From NCBI RefSeq assembly GCF_004353925.1, contig NZ_SMOK01000011.1, positions 62,001 to 126,000 on the forward strand: 64,000 bases of DNA, read 5' to 3'. Shown here one piece after another: positions 8,466 through 17,511 of the stretch (the first letter of the stretch is position 1; the number at the start of each line of letters is the position of its first letter). The notes under the pieces are model-generated. The model was given only the letters and a program-made list of their open reading frames with translations, ran no database searches and was not told where the DNA came from. The translations under genes and the position numbers were made by a program. The DNA is from Pseudomonas sp. H9. Lineage in GTDB: Bacteria; Pseudomonadota; Gammaproteobacteria; Pseudomonadales; Pseudomonadaceae.

Positions 8466-9650
8466 ATGATCTACCTAGAATCGAGCACCTCCAACCTGTC
8501 GCCCGAACACCGCGAAATCCGCGATGCCGTGCTGAAAATCTGCGAACGGTTCGACGCTGAATACTGGCTGGAAAAAGACCGCGAAGGTGGGTTTCCGACA
8601 GATTTCCACCTTGCCCTGGCCCAAGAGGGCTGGCTGGGTATCTGCATTCCCGAAGCGTATGGCGGCTCCGGCTTGGGCATCACCGAAGCGGCGGTGATGA
8701 TGCAAGCCGTGGTCGAGTCCGGCGCTGGGTTTAGCGGTGGTTCGGCAGTACACATGAATATCTTTGGCCTCAACCCGGTGGTGGTATTTGGCACCGAGGA
8801 ACAGAAGCACCGCATGCTGGCGCCGCTGATTGCTGGCAAGGACCGAACCTGTTTCGTGGTTACCGAGCCAAACACCGGCCTTAACACCACCCAGTTGAAA
8901 ACCCGAGCGGTGCGTGACGGCGATCACTACATCGTCAATGGCCAGAAGACCTTCATCTCGACCGCCCAAGTCGCCGAGAAGATGCTGATACTGGCGCGTA
9001 CCACGCCGCTGGAGGAGGTGAAGAGCAAGGTTGAAGGCCTGAGTCTGTTCTACACCGACTTCGATCGCAGTTGTATTGAAGTGCACGAAATCGACAAGAT
9101 GGGGCGCAAGGCGGTGGACACCAATCAGCTGTTCATCGACAACCTGCGCGTCCCGGTTGAGGATCGCATCGGTGAAGAGGGCAAGGGCTTCAAGTACATC
9201 CTTCACGGTATGAATGCCGAGCGCATCCTCGCCGCCGCCGAATCGGTCGGCCTGGGGCGTGCGGCACTGGCCCGCGCCACACAATACGCCAAGGAGCGCA
9301 TCGTCTTCGACCGTCCGATCGGCAAAAACCAGGGCATCCAGCACCCGTTGGCCAAAGCCTGGATGGAGCTGGAAGCGGCCAATCTGATGACCTTCCAGGC
9401 GGCTGCCAAGTTCGACCGCGGCGAAGAGTGCGGTGTCGAGGCTGGCGCGGCCAAGTACCTGGCTGCCGAAGCCTGTTTCAAGGCCTGCGAGACTGCCGTG
9501 CTGACCCATGGCGGCTATGGCTACGCGAAGGAATACCACGTCGAGCGCTACCTGCGCGAAGCGATGATGGCACGCATCGCGCCGGTCAGCCGCGAAATGA
9601 TCATGTGTTTCATCGCCGAGAAGGTCCTCGGCCTGCCCAAGTCCTATTGA
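8466..9650 (+). CDS. Acyl-CoA dehydrogenase with IVD-type catalytic glutamate
   Basis: A 394-residue FAD acyl-CoA dehydrogenase, recognised from WLGICIPEAYGG, CFVVTEPNTGLNTT, the VNGQKTFIS strand and HGGYGYAKEYHVERYLREAM. At the C-terminal site where MCAD has its catalytic EGT glutamate this protein has ARIAPVSREM, so that base is missing. A glutamate at residue 252 (GMNAERILAAAE) aligns with the alternative base of isovaleryl-CoA and long-chain dehydrogenases. This arrangement is known for branched or bulky acyl-CoAs, which fits the rest of the island, though the substrate is not proven. The gene is 11 bp before the next MaoC-like gene and follows the acyl-CoA synthetase. Confidence 0.88.
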   Translation: MIYLESSTSNLSPEHREIRDAVLKICERFDAEYWLEKDREGGFPTDFHLALAQEGWLGICIPEAYGGSGLGITEAAVMMQAVVESGAGFSGGSAVHMNIFGLNPVVVFGTEEQKHRMLAPLIAGKDRTCFVVTEPNTGLNTTQLKTRAVRDGDHYIVNGQKTFISTAQVAEKMLILARTTPLEEVKSKVEGLSLFYTDFDRSCIEVHEIDKMGRKAVDTNQLFIDNLRVPVEDRIGEEGKGFKYILHGMNAERILAAAESVGLGRAALARATQYAKERIVFDRPIGKNQGIQHPLAKAWMELEAANLMTFQAAAKFDRGEECGVEAGAAKYLAAEACFKACETAVLTHGGYGYAKEYHVERYLREAMMARIAPVSREMIMCFIAEKVLGLPKSY

Positions 9651-9660
9651 GGTATCTGTA

Positions 9661-10152
9661 ATGAGCCTGCACCCGCAATTGCTGTCCCTTGAAGTGGATA
9701 TCTACTGGGACGATCTGCCCATAGGCACGCGCTTTCATTCGCGCAAGCGCACGGTGACCGAAACAGACCTGGTCAACTTCGTCAATCTGGCCTGGCTGGG
9801 CGAGGAGCTGTTCGCCAACGCCGATCCCGATGATCGCGCCAACATGTCGATCACCGGGCGCGTGGTGCCGGGCGCGCTGGTCTACACCTTCGCCGAAGGG
9901 TTGACCACGCCGTCGTTCCAGGTCGCTGGCCTGGCGTTCCTTGGCACCACCCTGGAAATCCAGGGGCCAACGGTGGTCGGCGATACCCTGTATGTAAAGA
10001 GCGAGGTGATCGAGCATCGCCTGACCTCCAATCCCTCACGTGGCCTGGTGCGTACCCGCAACGAAGTGGTCAACCAACGTGGTCAGACGGTGCTGACCTA
10101 CTGCCCACTGCGGCTGATGAGCGTGCGTGAGACGGCTGCGCTGCAAGGTTAA
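9661..10152 (+). CDS. MaoC/hotdog-fold protein lacking the hydratase signature
   Basis: A 163-residue hotdog-fold protein of the MaoC-like acyl dehydratase group, beginning MSLHPQLLSLEVDIYWDDLP. The usual DxNPxH sequence is replaced by FANADPDDRANMSITGRVVP, and the later HG motif reads VVPGALVY, so the ordinary catalytic pair is not evident. It could be a partner subunit, a thioesterase-like or mesaconyl-CoA-hydratase-like enzyme, or a hydratase using other residues. It starts 11 bp after the acyl-CoA dehydrogenase stop codon and should be translated from the same message, so it probably acts on that enzyme's product or helps it. A large hairpin follows it. Confidence 0.72.
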   Translation: MSLHPQLLSLEVDIYWDDLPIGTRFHSRKRTVTETDLVNFVNLAWLGEELFANADPDDRANMSITGRVVPGALVYTFAEGLTTPSFQVAGLAFLGTTLEIQGPTVVGDTLYVKSEVIEHRLTSNPSRGLVRTRNEVVNQRGQTVLTYCPLRLMSVRETAALQG

Positions 10153-10189
10153 AAAAGCTGGCCTTGAGGCCATCTCGCGGTGCGTGCGG

Positions 10190-10241
10190 GACGTGCCCCG
10201 CGATGCGATGTATGTGATACACCGCAATCGCGGGGCACGTC
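10190..10241. repeat. Large perfect inverted repeat with nested stem, REP-like hairpin
   Basis: Bases 10190-10204 pair perfectly with 10227-10241 (15 bp, GC-rich, CCCCGCGAT core). The 22-base loop holds a second imperfect stem (GCGATGTAT against ATACACCGC). It lies between two convergent genes. The CCCCGCGAT...ATCGCGGGG core is shared with the REP elements elsewhere in the window, but the outer arms differ. It probably acts as a bidirectional terminator. Confidence 0.6.
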
Positions 10242-10253
10242 TGGGCGCAATGA

Positions 10254-11102
10254 TCACTCGGCGTTAGCAGGGTGATCCCAGTCGTAGAGTGATGGTTCAC
10301 CCTGCATGAAGCGGGCAACGGCGCGCTGGTGATAGTCCGAACTCAAGCAGACTGCCTGAGCAGTACCCTCCAGCGCCGCCAGCGTTGCGTACTCGGTCTC
10401 GAAGCTGCTATTGAGCATGCGCTTGGCAAGGCCAAAGGCCTCGCGCGGACCTGCAGCCAGACGTCGCGCCATGGCGTGTGCTTGCGCCGACAGTTCATCG
10501 GTCGGGTGAACCGAGAGGGCGATGCCCAGCGCAAGCGCCTCTTTTGCGTCGACCCGGCGCGCTGTCAGGACTAACTCCTTGGCCCTGGCCATGCCGACAA
10601 TACGCGGCAGTGTATAAGCAGTTCCCCAATCAGGTACTGCGCCTATACGGGCGAATGACAAGCAGAACGAGGCACGCTCCGAGGCGAGGATAAAATCGGC
10701 CTGTAACGCCAGGCCAAAGCCGGCACCGTAGGCCGGGCCATCGACCGCTGCAATGACCGGCACATCCAGTTCGCGCAGTTGTTTGAGCATGCGATGGGCG
10801 CGATCCAGTCGGCGCCGAACGAAATCGGCCCCGATAATGTCAGGATCAGTGCAGGCTTGCCGGTCACGCATGCTACCGATATCGCCACCTGCACAGAAGC
10901 TGCCGCCAGACCCGGTAATGATCAGCCCGAGAATCGAGCGGTCGGCATGGATGCGGTCAATCAGCTCGCCGTAGTCTTCGATCAGGTCGGTGGAAATCGC
11001 ATTGCGGGCCTTGGGGCGCTGGTGGCTGAATTCGGCGATGCCGTTGGCGATGGTTAGACGGGACTCCCGCAGGGCAATGTCCTGGATAGTCGATCCACTC
11101 AA
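10254..11102 (-). CDS. Enoyl-CoA hydratase/isomerase family protein (crotonase, isomerase-like active site)
   Basis: A 282-residue crotonase-fold protein. The oxyanion hole is formed by SFCAGGDIG and GPAYGAGFGLAL. At the catalytic positions, rat hydratase has two glutamates (PEI...PGAGG). Here the first is absent (SFARIGAVPDWGTA) and the second is replaced by aspartate in VPDWG. This resembles PaaG-type enoyl-CoA isomerases, which have an acidic residue at that place only, so double-bond isomerisation is as likely as hydration. It is transcribed leftward from a promoter region shared with the MalT-type activator, and an island operator lies 145 bp before its start codon. Its natural job may be moving a double bond in an unsaturated or branched acyl-CoA. 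Confidence 0.83.
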   Translation of the reverse strand: MSGSTIQDIALRESRLTIANGIAEFSHQRPKARNAISTDLIEDYGELIDRIHADRSILGLIITGSGGSFCAGGDIGSMRDRQACTDPDIIGADFVRRRLDRAHRMLKQLRELDVPVIAAVDGPAYGAGFGLALQADFILASERASFCLSFARIGAVPDWGTAYTLPRIVGMARAKELVLTARRVDAKEALALGIALSVHPTDELSAQAHAMARRLAAGPREAFGLAKRMLNSSFETEYATLAALEGTAQAVCLSSDYHQRAVARFMQGEPSLYDWDHPANAE

Positions 11103-11246
11103 GGTTTACCTCCTGGCTGAAAGCCAATGTGTTGGGCTTTTGCTGTGTGTCGGTCCGCTGGCGCGCTGAAAGGGAGGTGCCTGCGCTGCTTTGGCGCCAT
11201 GGCGCGGCATGGGCTAGAAGGTTGCAGAGCGCGAGGCCGAATGAGC

Positions 11247-11265
11247 CCCCCCAAGGGTGGGGAGG
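11247..11265 (-). promoter_or_regulatory. Island operator site 2, identical to site 1 on the other strand
   Basis: Read leftward this is the same 19 bases as site 1, CCTCCCCA-CCC-TTGGGGGG, 145 bp before the crotonase start. A CTGCAA hexamer follows 19 bp downstream (11222-11227 on the top strand as TTGCAG). An eleven-base stretch TGCAA(G/C)CTTCT is also shared downstream of sites 1 and 2. Confidence 0.65.
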
Positions 11266-11317
11266 CGCGTCTGCACACGCTCAAGAGGGCAGGCGCAGAC
11301 ACATCGCCAGACCGTCA

Positions 11318-11336
11318 CCTCCCCAACCTGGGGAGG
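11318..11336 (+). promoter_or_regulatory. Island operator site 3, perfect palindrome CCTCCCCA-ACC-TGGGGAGG
   Basis: The only copy with fully matched 8-bp arms. It lies 201 bp before the LuxR/MalT-type activator start codon. TTGCAG at 11355-11360 follows after 18 bp. This suggests the activator controls its own gene. Confidence 0.68.
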
Positions 11337-11536
11337 GTGCGCGCCATTGCCGGCTTGCAGCATGTCGACTACCACCGGCGAAGGTCAGGCCTGCGCCGTA
11401 CTCGCGAACCGTGAAAACCGCAGGACAGATGACCTTTTGAGAAAAAACCACTAAAACAAAAAGCACAAAGGGAACCCCGGGACAAAGGGGTAAACTGGCA
11501 ATAACGATAAGAATTGATGGTCCAGGAAGCGTCCCC

Positions 11537-14290
11537 ATGCACAAATCATCTTCCGGCGTGTTGCAGTTGCCTGCCAACCGCGAGTTGCAGCTCATTCCTG
11601 ATACCAAGGTCGTTCCACCCCGCGGCGCAAGGCAGTTGATGCCCCGCGATGCGCTGATATCTAGGTTGCTGGAGGCGCGCCGACATCGATGCGTGGTATT
11701 CCAGGGGCCGGCGGGAAGCGGCAAGACCAGTACACTGTTGGCGTGGCGCCGCGAGCTGACGATGCTCAATTTCGATGTGGCCTGGCTGTCGCTGAGCGCG
11801 GAGGACAATGATCCGGTGCGCTTTTTCAACTGCCTGCTGGCCAGCTTTGCCGAAATCGATGGCGCCATTATTCGTGAAGCGACCTTATTGCTCGGCCGGG
11901 AGCGCGACGAGCTGGCGCTCGAACATTGGCTGATCGCCTTGATCCAGGGCATCTCCCTGCGCCAGCGCGATCTGGTCATGATGCTCGACGACCTGCAGTA
12001 TCTGGACGATCCGCAGATTTTCCAGGTGCTGCGTTGGCTCCTGGAGTACGCCCCGGCGCGTTTTCATCTGGTGCTCAGCTCCCGGGTTGCCCTGCCAGCG
12101 GCCGTGCCGCTTGCGCGCTTGCAGGCGCAGGGGCAGGTTGCAGAGTTCGACCTGCGGGATTTGCGTTTCAGTGCAGAAGAATCCGAGCGCTTCCTGCGCG
12201 AACAGCTTGGGCAGATCGACAAGCGGGACGCCGAAGTCCTGCACGAGCTGACCAACGGCTGGGTGGTTGCCTTGCAGTTGTTTGCGGTAGATATGAAGTC
12301 GAAGAAGGGCAAAGCCTTCAACCGTATGCAGATCCGCGATGCCGGTGCCTTCGCCCAGTACTTTGAGCAGGAAGTGTTGGTAAGCCTGGAGCCTGATGAC
12401 CTGCAGTTGCTGATGCGTGCCTCGATCTGCAACCGTTTCTGTGCCTCGTTGTGTGCCAAGCTACTGAACAAACCGCAGGCTCTCCCGCGTGTCATCAATC
12501 AACTGACCCGGTTGGACAGCAACAACCTGTTCATCACCCAAGTGAAAAGCCACGACCGGGAAACCTGGTACCGTTTGCATCCGCTGCTGCGCGAAGTGCT
12601 GCGCACGCGCCTGGCGGCCCAGCCGCAGGAAGAGCAGCAAAACCTGGATGCCGTGGCCAGGGACTGGTTCTTCGCCCATGGGCACATCGACGAAGCGGTG
12701 CGCCATGCCGTGAGGGCCGGCAATGTTGAAGCCGCCGCGGATATCGTCGAGACCTGCGCCAATTATCTGCTGTCACGAGGCACCATCAGCCAGTTGCCAA
12801 GCCTGATGCGCAAGTTGCCGCTGGACAAGATCCGCGAGCGTTTCGGCCTGCAACTGGTGATGGCGCACCTGCATCTGTACGCCCATGATTTCGCCGAGAC
12901 GGGTAACATCGTTGCCTCCCTGCAGCACAACCGCGAGCGACTGACCTCTCAGCAACGCTATGACCTGACCCTGCTCAAGGGGCTGCTGGCGCTGCAACTG
13001 GATGACACCGAGGCCGCGTTCTGCCTGATGCCGGAGTTGCAGGATATTCCCGACGATGCCGACGATTTCACCCTCACAGGCCGGGCCAACGTGCTCTCTA
13101 TCCTGTACATGTCACTCTCCGAGCACCAGCTCGCGCGCCAGCTCATCGAGTCCAGCGACCGCCTTGGTACCTCGCCACGGCGCACTTTGGTCGGTCGTTG
13201 CATCTATGCCCATACGCTGACCATGGAGGGGCGCTTCAGTGAGGCGGAGCATATTTTCCGCTTCGTTCAGGCTGAGGTCGAGCAGCATGAGGACAATTCC
13301 GCCATTGTCGCGGCGACCTCTGCTGCTGCGCTGCTCTCCAGCGCGTTGTACGAACGCAACGATTACAACGAAGTCCCGCAGTTACTTGATCCCTGGGTCG
13401 ACATGCTGGAACGTATTGCCTTGCCGGGCGCAGTGCTGCGAGCGCTACTGGCGCTGTGCAATACCTACTGGCTGACGGGGCGCCATCTGGAGGCGCAGGC
13501 CAATCTGGACCGTCTGGAGGAACACGCTCGCCGCTATGGCATGGACCGTTTGCTGGCGTGGGCGTTGCGCACGCGTTTGCAATGGCACCTGGAAAAGAAC
13601 CGCGGGGCGCAGGCCGAAGAGGCGCTGGCAGAGATCGAAAGCCTGGCTAACAAGTACCCTGGTGTTAGGCGGGGCGCGCCGCGCAAGGTCTGTGTGCTGG
13701 CGCGCACAGCGCGTATCGTACTGCACCTGCACCGCAGCGAGTTCGACAAAGCTGCTGACCTGTTGCGGCCGTTGATCGCCGAGTCGGAGCAGGAGCGGCG
13801 TTGGCAGCGGGTGGCGACCCTGCGTGTGCAATTGGCAATCGCCGAGCGCGGTCGCGGTCATCAAGGTAAAGCGCAAGAGCAGTTCCTCGAAGCTCTGCGC
13901 CTAGGGCACAGGCTCGAATTGATACGCAGCTTGCTCGACATCTCGCCTCAGGTCCCAGACATGCTGCGGGCGTTGCTGCAAGACCCATCGCTGGATCAGA
14001 TACTTGCCTTCTATGCACAGCGGCTGTTGGCGGCGGTGGCGGTGAAGCTTCCGCAAGCAGTGGCGCGCAAGAGCGAAACGCACCAGGTCGAGACGCTCAG
14101 CGAACGGGAAATCGACGTGCTGCGCCTGATGGCGCAGGCCATGACCAACAAGAAGATTGCCCGCGTGCTGAATGTGTCGCCGGAAACCGTGAAGTGGCAT
14201 CTGAAGAACGTGTTCGGGAAGCTTGGGGTCGCCAGCCGCGATGAAGCGATTTCCTGGTGGCGTGAGATGAACATCGAAGGCCCCGCATAG
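11537..14290 (+). CDS. MalT-type LuxR family ATP-dependent transcriptional activator
   Basis: A 917-residue STAND-type activator. It has an N-terminal nucleotide-binding domain with Walker [10 protein letters not shown] (residues 57-65) and a Walker B-like [15 protein letters not shown] long helical, TPR-like middle follows, then a C-terminal LuxR helix-turn-helix ([20 protein letters not shown], with [20 protein letters not shown]). The family includes E. coli MalT and the alkane activator AlkS; such proteins bind ATP and an inducer, oligomerise and bind repeated G-rich boxes. The MalT box consensus GGGGA(T/G)GAGG resembles the TGGGGAGG half-sites found across this island, two of them in its own divergent promoter. 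It is the best candidate regulator for the pathway; the inducer is unknown. The start at 11537 has AGGAAG upstream. Confidence 0.9.
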   Translation: MHKSSSGVLQLPANRELQLIPDTKVVPPRGARQLMPRDALISRLLEARRHRCVVFQGPAGSGKTSTLLAWRRELTMLNFDVAWLSLSAEDNDPVRFFNCLLASFAEIDGAIIREATLLLGRERDELALEHWLIALIQGISLRQRDLVMMLDDLQYLDDPQIFQVLRWLLEYAPARFHLVLSSRVALPAAVPLARLQAQGQVAEFDLRDLRFSAEESERFLREQLGQIDKRDAEVLHELTNGWVVALQLFAVDMKSKKGKAFNRMQIRDAGAFAQYFEQEVLVSLEPDDLQLLMRASICNRFCASLCAKLLNKPQALPRVINQLTRLDSNNLFITQVKSHDRETWYRLHPLLREVLRTRLAAQPQEEQQNLDAVARDWFFAHGHIDEAVRHAVRAGNVEAAADIVETCANYLLSRGTISQLPSLMRKLPLDKIRERFGLQLVMAHLHLYAHDFAETGNIVASLQHNRERLTSQQRYDLTLLKGLLALQLDDTEAAFCLMPELQDIPDDADDFTLTGRANVLSILYMSLSEHQLARQLIESSDRLGTSPRRTLVGRCIYAHTLTMEGRFSEAEHIFRFVQAEVEQHEDNSAIVAATSAAALLSSALYERNDYNEVPQLLDPWVDMLERIALPGAVLRALLALCNTYWLTGRHLEAQANLDRLEEHARRYGMDRLLAWALRTRLQWHLEKNRGAQAEEALAEIESLANKYPGVRRGAPRKVCVLARTARIVLHLHRSEFDKAADLLRPLIAESEQERRWQRVATLRVQLAIAERGRGHQGKAQEQFLEALRLGHRLELIRSLLDISPQVPDMLRALLQDPSLDQILAFYAQRLLAAVAVKLPQAVARKSETHQVETLSEREIDVLRLMAQAMTNKKIARVLNVSPETVKWHLKNVFGKLGVASRDEAISWWREMNIEGPA

Positions 14291-14370
14291 TCGCTTTGCA
14301 CCTGTCGCCCAATCCATCAGCCCGATTGCCACCAAACAGCTTTATCGCAACCTGGACGCCGATGCTGTCA

Positions 14371-14399
14371 GCCATGCCCCGATCCACTCGGGGCATGGC
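14371..14399 (+). terminator. Strong stem-loop after MalT-type gene
   Basis: Twelve perfectly paired bases (14371-14382 with 14388-14399) around a 5-base loop, followed by TGTGTTT. It separates the activator from the convergent sulfatase gene and probably ends transcription from both sides. Confidence 0.65.
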
Positions 14400-14466
14400 T
14401 GTGTTTGCACCGGCTGTCAGGTGCACCGCGTCAGCAGCGATGCCTTGATCACGGCCGTTGCCATAC

Positions 14467-16013
14467 TCATTGAGCAGCAGTTTCCTTGCTCTGCTTCAGG
14501 TCCATAAGGGCCTTTTTCAATCCCAGGCTCTGGTAGTTGATACCGGCGACGTTCAGGCTGATGCCTTCCTGGAACGGGTACTCCCCCAGCGTAGCGAGAA
14601 AGCTCTTGATCTTGGCCTGAATCGGCACCACCAGCCACGCCTGATCAGTCGACCAGCGGCGAGACGCCGGTGATTCCTGGCGCACGGTCTGGAAGGGGTC
14701 GGACTTCAGGTTGGTGACTTCCGGCACATTACTGACCTTGCGTGCGGCGCTGCTGAAGTCACCTTCCATGGTCGCGAAGGCCAGGCGCCAGTCTTTCCAG
14801 CGGATCGCATCGAGGTCGCCACTCATACTGAAGTACAAGTACTCCTCGCGCGGGCTGTCTTTGACCTCGCCCTTGAAGAATGGCAGGAAGTTGTAGCCAT
14901 CCAGGTGCACGCGCCATTGCTTGCCGTTCAATTCACCCCCTTTGGCCAGTTGCGCCACCAGGTCCGGATTGCCAGTGGCGGCGGCCAGCGTCGGCATCCA
15001 GTCGTTGTGGGCGATCAGGTTGTTGTAGTGGCTGCCCGGCTTGAGCACGCCTGGCCATTTGACCAGCAGCGGCACACGGTGCCCACCCTCGTTGGAGGTG
15101 CCTTTCTGGCCGTGGAACGGCGAGGTACCGCCATCGGGCCAACTGAATTTCTGCGCGCCATTATCGGTGGTGTAGACGATGATGGTGTTGTCGGCGATAC
15201 CGAGGTCATCGAGCTTCTTGAGCAAGGCACCGATGTGGTCGTCGTGCTCGGCCATGCCGTCGGCATACAGGCCAATGCCGGTCCTGCCTTCGGTTTCCTT
15301 CTTCAGGTGGGTCCAGACGTGCATGCGTGTGCTGTTGAACCAGACAAAGAAGGGCTTATCGGCCTTGTGCGCCTTGTCGATGAAGTTCTCGGTGGCCTGC
15401 ACCAGTTCGTCATCGATGGTTTCCGGCCGGTGTCTTCGATGCGGCCGTCGGCGTAGGAGTGGATGACCCCACGCGGTCCATACTTTTTCCTGAATTCCGG
15501 ATCCTTCGGATAGTGGTAGGTTTCAGGCTCTTCTTCGGCGTTCATGTGATAGAGGTTGCCGAAAAACTCGTCGAAGCCGTGCTTGGTCGGCAGGTGCTTG
15601 TCGCGGTCGCCCAGATGGTTCTTGCCAAACTGGCCGGTGGCATAACCCTGCTGCTTCATCACGTCACCGATGGTTGGCGCCCAATCGGGAATGCCATGCT
15701 CGGAGCCTGGCAGGCCGACCGTCAGCAGGCCGGTACGGAACGGGTGCTGGCCGAGGGCAAAGGCGGAGCGCCCGGCGGTGCAGGACTGTTCGCCATAGGC
15801 GTGGGTGAACAGTGCGCCTTCTTTGGCGATACGGTCGATGTTGGGGGTTTCGTAACCCATCATGCCCTGGTTGTAGGCGCTGATATTGAAGTAGCCAATA
15901 TCGTCACCGAAGATCACCAGGATGTTTGGCTTTTCGGCGGCACTGGCGGTGCCGCCCGCGAGCAGCATGGCCGCACCAGCCGCTGCTGATAGCCATTTCC
16001 CTGTACGTCTCAT
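14467..16013 (-). pseudogene. Arylsulfatase-like FGly sulfatase, copy A, frameshifted by a 19-bp deletion
   Basis: This is a paralogue of the intact sulfatase at 52.5 kb. It starts at 16013 with a Sec signal peptide (MRRTGKWLSAAAGAAMLLAG...). It has the metal-binding FGDDIG and the formylglycine motif SCTAGRSAF with Cys78. After GRIEDTG the frame changes: the bases encoding PLTRKRM in the intact copy are missing, a net loss of 19 bases around 15424-15429. The first frame ends after about 35 wrong residues, while the correct reading (QATENFIDKAHKADKPFFVW) continues in another frame to 14467. All downstream motifs, including YTTDNGAQ, are still intact, so the damage is recent or a sequence error. 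If real, copy A gives no active enzyme unless a second start at 15402 makes a useless fragment. The gene would otherwise hydrolyse a sulfate ester in the periplasm. Confidence 0.85.
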
Positions 16014-16139
16014 TGTACGTGAACCCTCTTGTTGTATTGGTCTTGGGCAGGCGTTGAGACAATCGCAAGACGCTTGCTGGCAAGGCATTTGCTCGACTGT
16101 CGTTCCCCCCTTAAGGTGGCCAAAGACGTTGATCTATCC

Positions 16140-16158
16140 CCTACCCACAGTAGGGGGG
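16140..16158 (-). promoter_or_regulatory. Island operator site 4 (top strand CCTACCCA-CAG-TAGGGGGG)
   Basis: It lies 127 bp before the start codon of the broken sulfatase copy A. Read toward that gene, TTGGCC follows 16 bp later (16118-16123 on the top strand as its complement). Confidence 0.6.
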
Positions 16159-16184
16159 GAGGCCCCAAAAGGGGCATCCTCAAG

Positions 16185-16214
16185 GGTTCCCACGCCGAAG
16201 CGCCCGTGGGAACC
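16185..16214 (-). terminator. Stem-loop after SCPx-type thiolase A
   Basis: Ten perfectly paired bases (16185-16194 with 16205-16214) around a 10-base loop, 20 bp after the thiolase stop codon. A smaller GCCCC-AAAA-GGGGC hairpin follows at 16162-16175. They separate the thiolase from the sulfatase gene, so the sulfatase probably has its own promoter. Confidence 0.55.
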
Positions 16215-16233
16215 CACGAGCTCCCTTGAACGA

Positions 16234-17418
16234 TCAGCCGCGACCGTACAGGGTGACGACGCAGGCACCGCCCAGCCCGATATTGTGCTGCAGGGCATGG
16301 TGCAGGCCGTCGACCTGGCGGGCATTGGCAGTGCCGCGCAGCTGGTGAGTCAGCTCATAGCACTGAGCCAGGCCGGTAGCGCCCAGCGGGTGGCCTTTAG
16401 ACAGCAGGCCACCGGATGGATTGGTGACCACTTGGCCGCCGTAGGTATTGTCACCATCAAGTACAAAGCGCTCCGCCTCGCCGATGCCACAGAAGCCCAG
16501 CGCTTCATAGGTCAGCAATTCGTTATGGGCAAAGCAGTCGTGCAGTTCGGCAACGCGGATCTCGCGCGGGTCGATCCCCGCCTTTTCGTAGACTTCGCGG
16601 GCAGCGCGTCGGGACATATCGAAACCGACCAGCTCGATCATCGATGGCGGCTCGAACGCCACCGGACGGTCGGTGGTCATCGACTGAGCGAGGATCACCA
16701 CGTCTGTGCGCAGGCCGTGCTTACGCGCGAAGGCTTCTGAGCAGACGATTGCAGCAGCAGCGCCGCAGGTCGGCGGGCAGGCCATCAGGCGGGTCATAAC
16801 GCCTGGCCACATGACCTTGTCGTTCATCACGTCTTCGGTGGTGACAATGTTCTTGAACAAGGCCAACGGGTTGTTGGCGGCGTGGCGGCTGGCCTTGGCA
16901 CGAATAGCGGCGAAGGTTTCCATACGCGTGCCGTACTTTTGCATGTGCTCGCGGCCAGCGCCTCCGAACTTCTTCAGTGCCGGCGGCACCTCGACATCGC
17001 CGACCAGGGCGTCTGCCACCGACCAGGCTTTGGGCTGAGTCATCGGACGGTCATCCCAGTGCGCCTTCAACGCACCCGCCTGCATCTGCTCAAAACCCAG
17101 GGCCAGGGCGCACTCGACCATGCCGCTTTCAACCGCCTGACGCGCCAGGAACAAGGCGCTGGAGCCGGTAGAGCAGTTGTTGTTGACGTTGACCACCGGG
17201 ATACCCGACAGACCGACTTCGTACAGCGCCGATTGACCGCAGGTGGAGTCGCCGTAGACATAGCCAACATAGGCCTGCTGGACCAGGTTGTAGTCCAGGT
17301 CGGCGTCCTTGAGCGCCATACGGGTGGCTTCGGCGCCCATGTCGATGTAGCTTGGGCTCGCCCCCGGTTTGCTGAACTGGATCATGCCGACACCGGCAAC
17401 ATAGGTTTTTTGAGTCAT
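16234..17418 (-). CDS. SCPx-type thiolase (lipid-transfer-protein-like thiolase) A
   Basis: A 394-residue protein of the SCP-x thiolase group. It matches the human peroxisomal SCPx thiolase in long stretches as I remember it: GYVYGDSTCGQSALY, VVNVNNNCSTGSSALF with the nucleophile Cys82, ELHDCFAHNELLTYE, and the closing KGHPLGATGLAQCYELTHQL and NIGLGGACVVTLYG. The human enzyme cleaves 3-oxoacyl-CoAs with a 2-methyl branch, including bile-acid intermediates and pristanoyl chains. The SCP2 lipid-binding domain is absent, as usual in bacteria. A plain thiolase or an aldolase-like role (as in steroid side-chain lyases) cannot be excluded. GGAG precedes the ATG at 17418. It follows acyl-CoA synthetase A by 93 bp. 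Confidence 0.88.
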   Translation of the reverse strand: MTQKTYVAGVGMIQFSKPGASPSYIDMGAEATRMALKDADLDYNLVQQAYVGYVYGDSTCGQSALYEVGLSGIPVVNVNNNCSTGSSALFLARQAVESGMVECALALGFEQMQAGALKAHWDDRPMTQPKAWSVADALVGDVEVPPALKKFGGAGREHMQKYGTRMETFAAIRAKASRHAANNPLALFKNIVTTEDVMNDKVMWPGVMTRLMACPPTCGAAAAIVCSEAFARKHGLRTDVVILAQSMTTDRPVAFEPPSMIELVGFDMSRRAAREVYEKAGIDPREIRVAELHDCFAHNELLTYEALGFCGIGEAERFVLDGDNTYGGQVVTNPSGGLLSKGHPLGATGLAQCYELTHQLRGTANARQVDGLHHALQHNIGLGGACVVTLYGRG

Positions 17419-17511
17419 CTGTTACTCCAGGACGTGTGATTCTGCTCCGCACGGAGCAGGTAAAAGGCAACACCCGGCAAACCGCAACGGGTGCCGCACG
17501 GAAAGTTGTGC

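Noticed and set aside
15303..15402. Two separate small sulfatase genes instead of one broken gene
   Set aside because: The parts align consecutively with the intact paralogue and the second lacks a signal peptide and the formylglycine motif.
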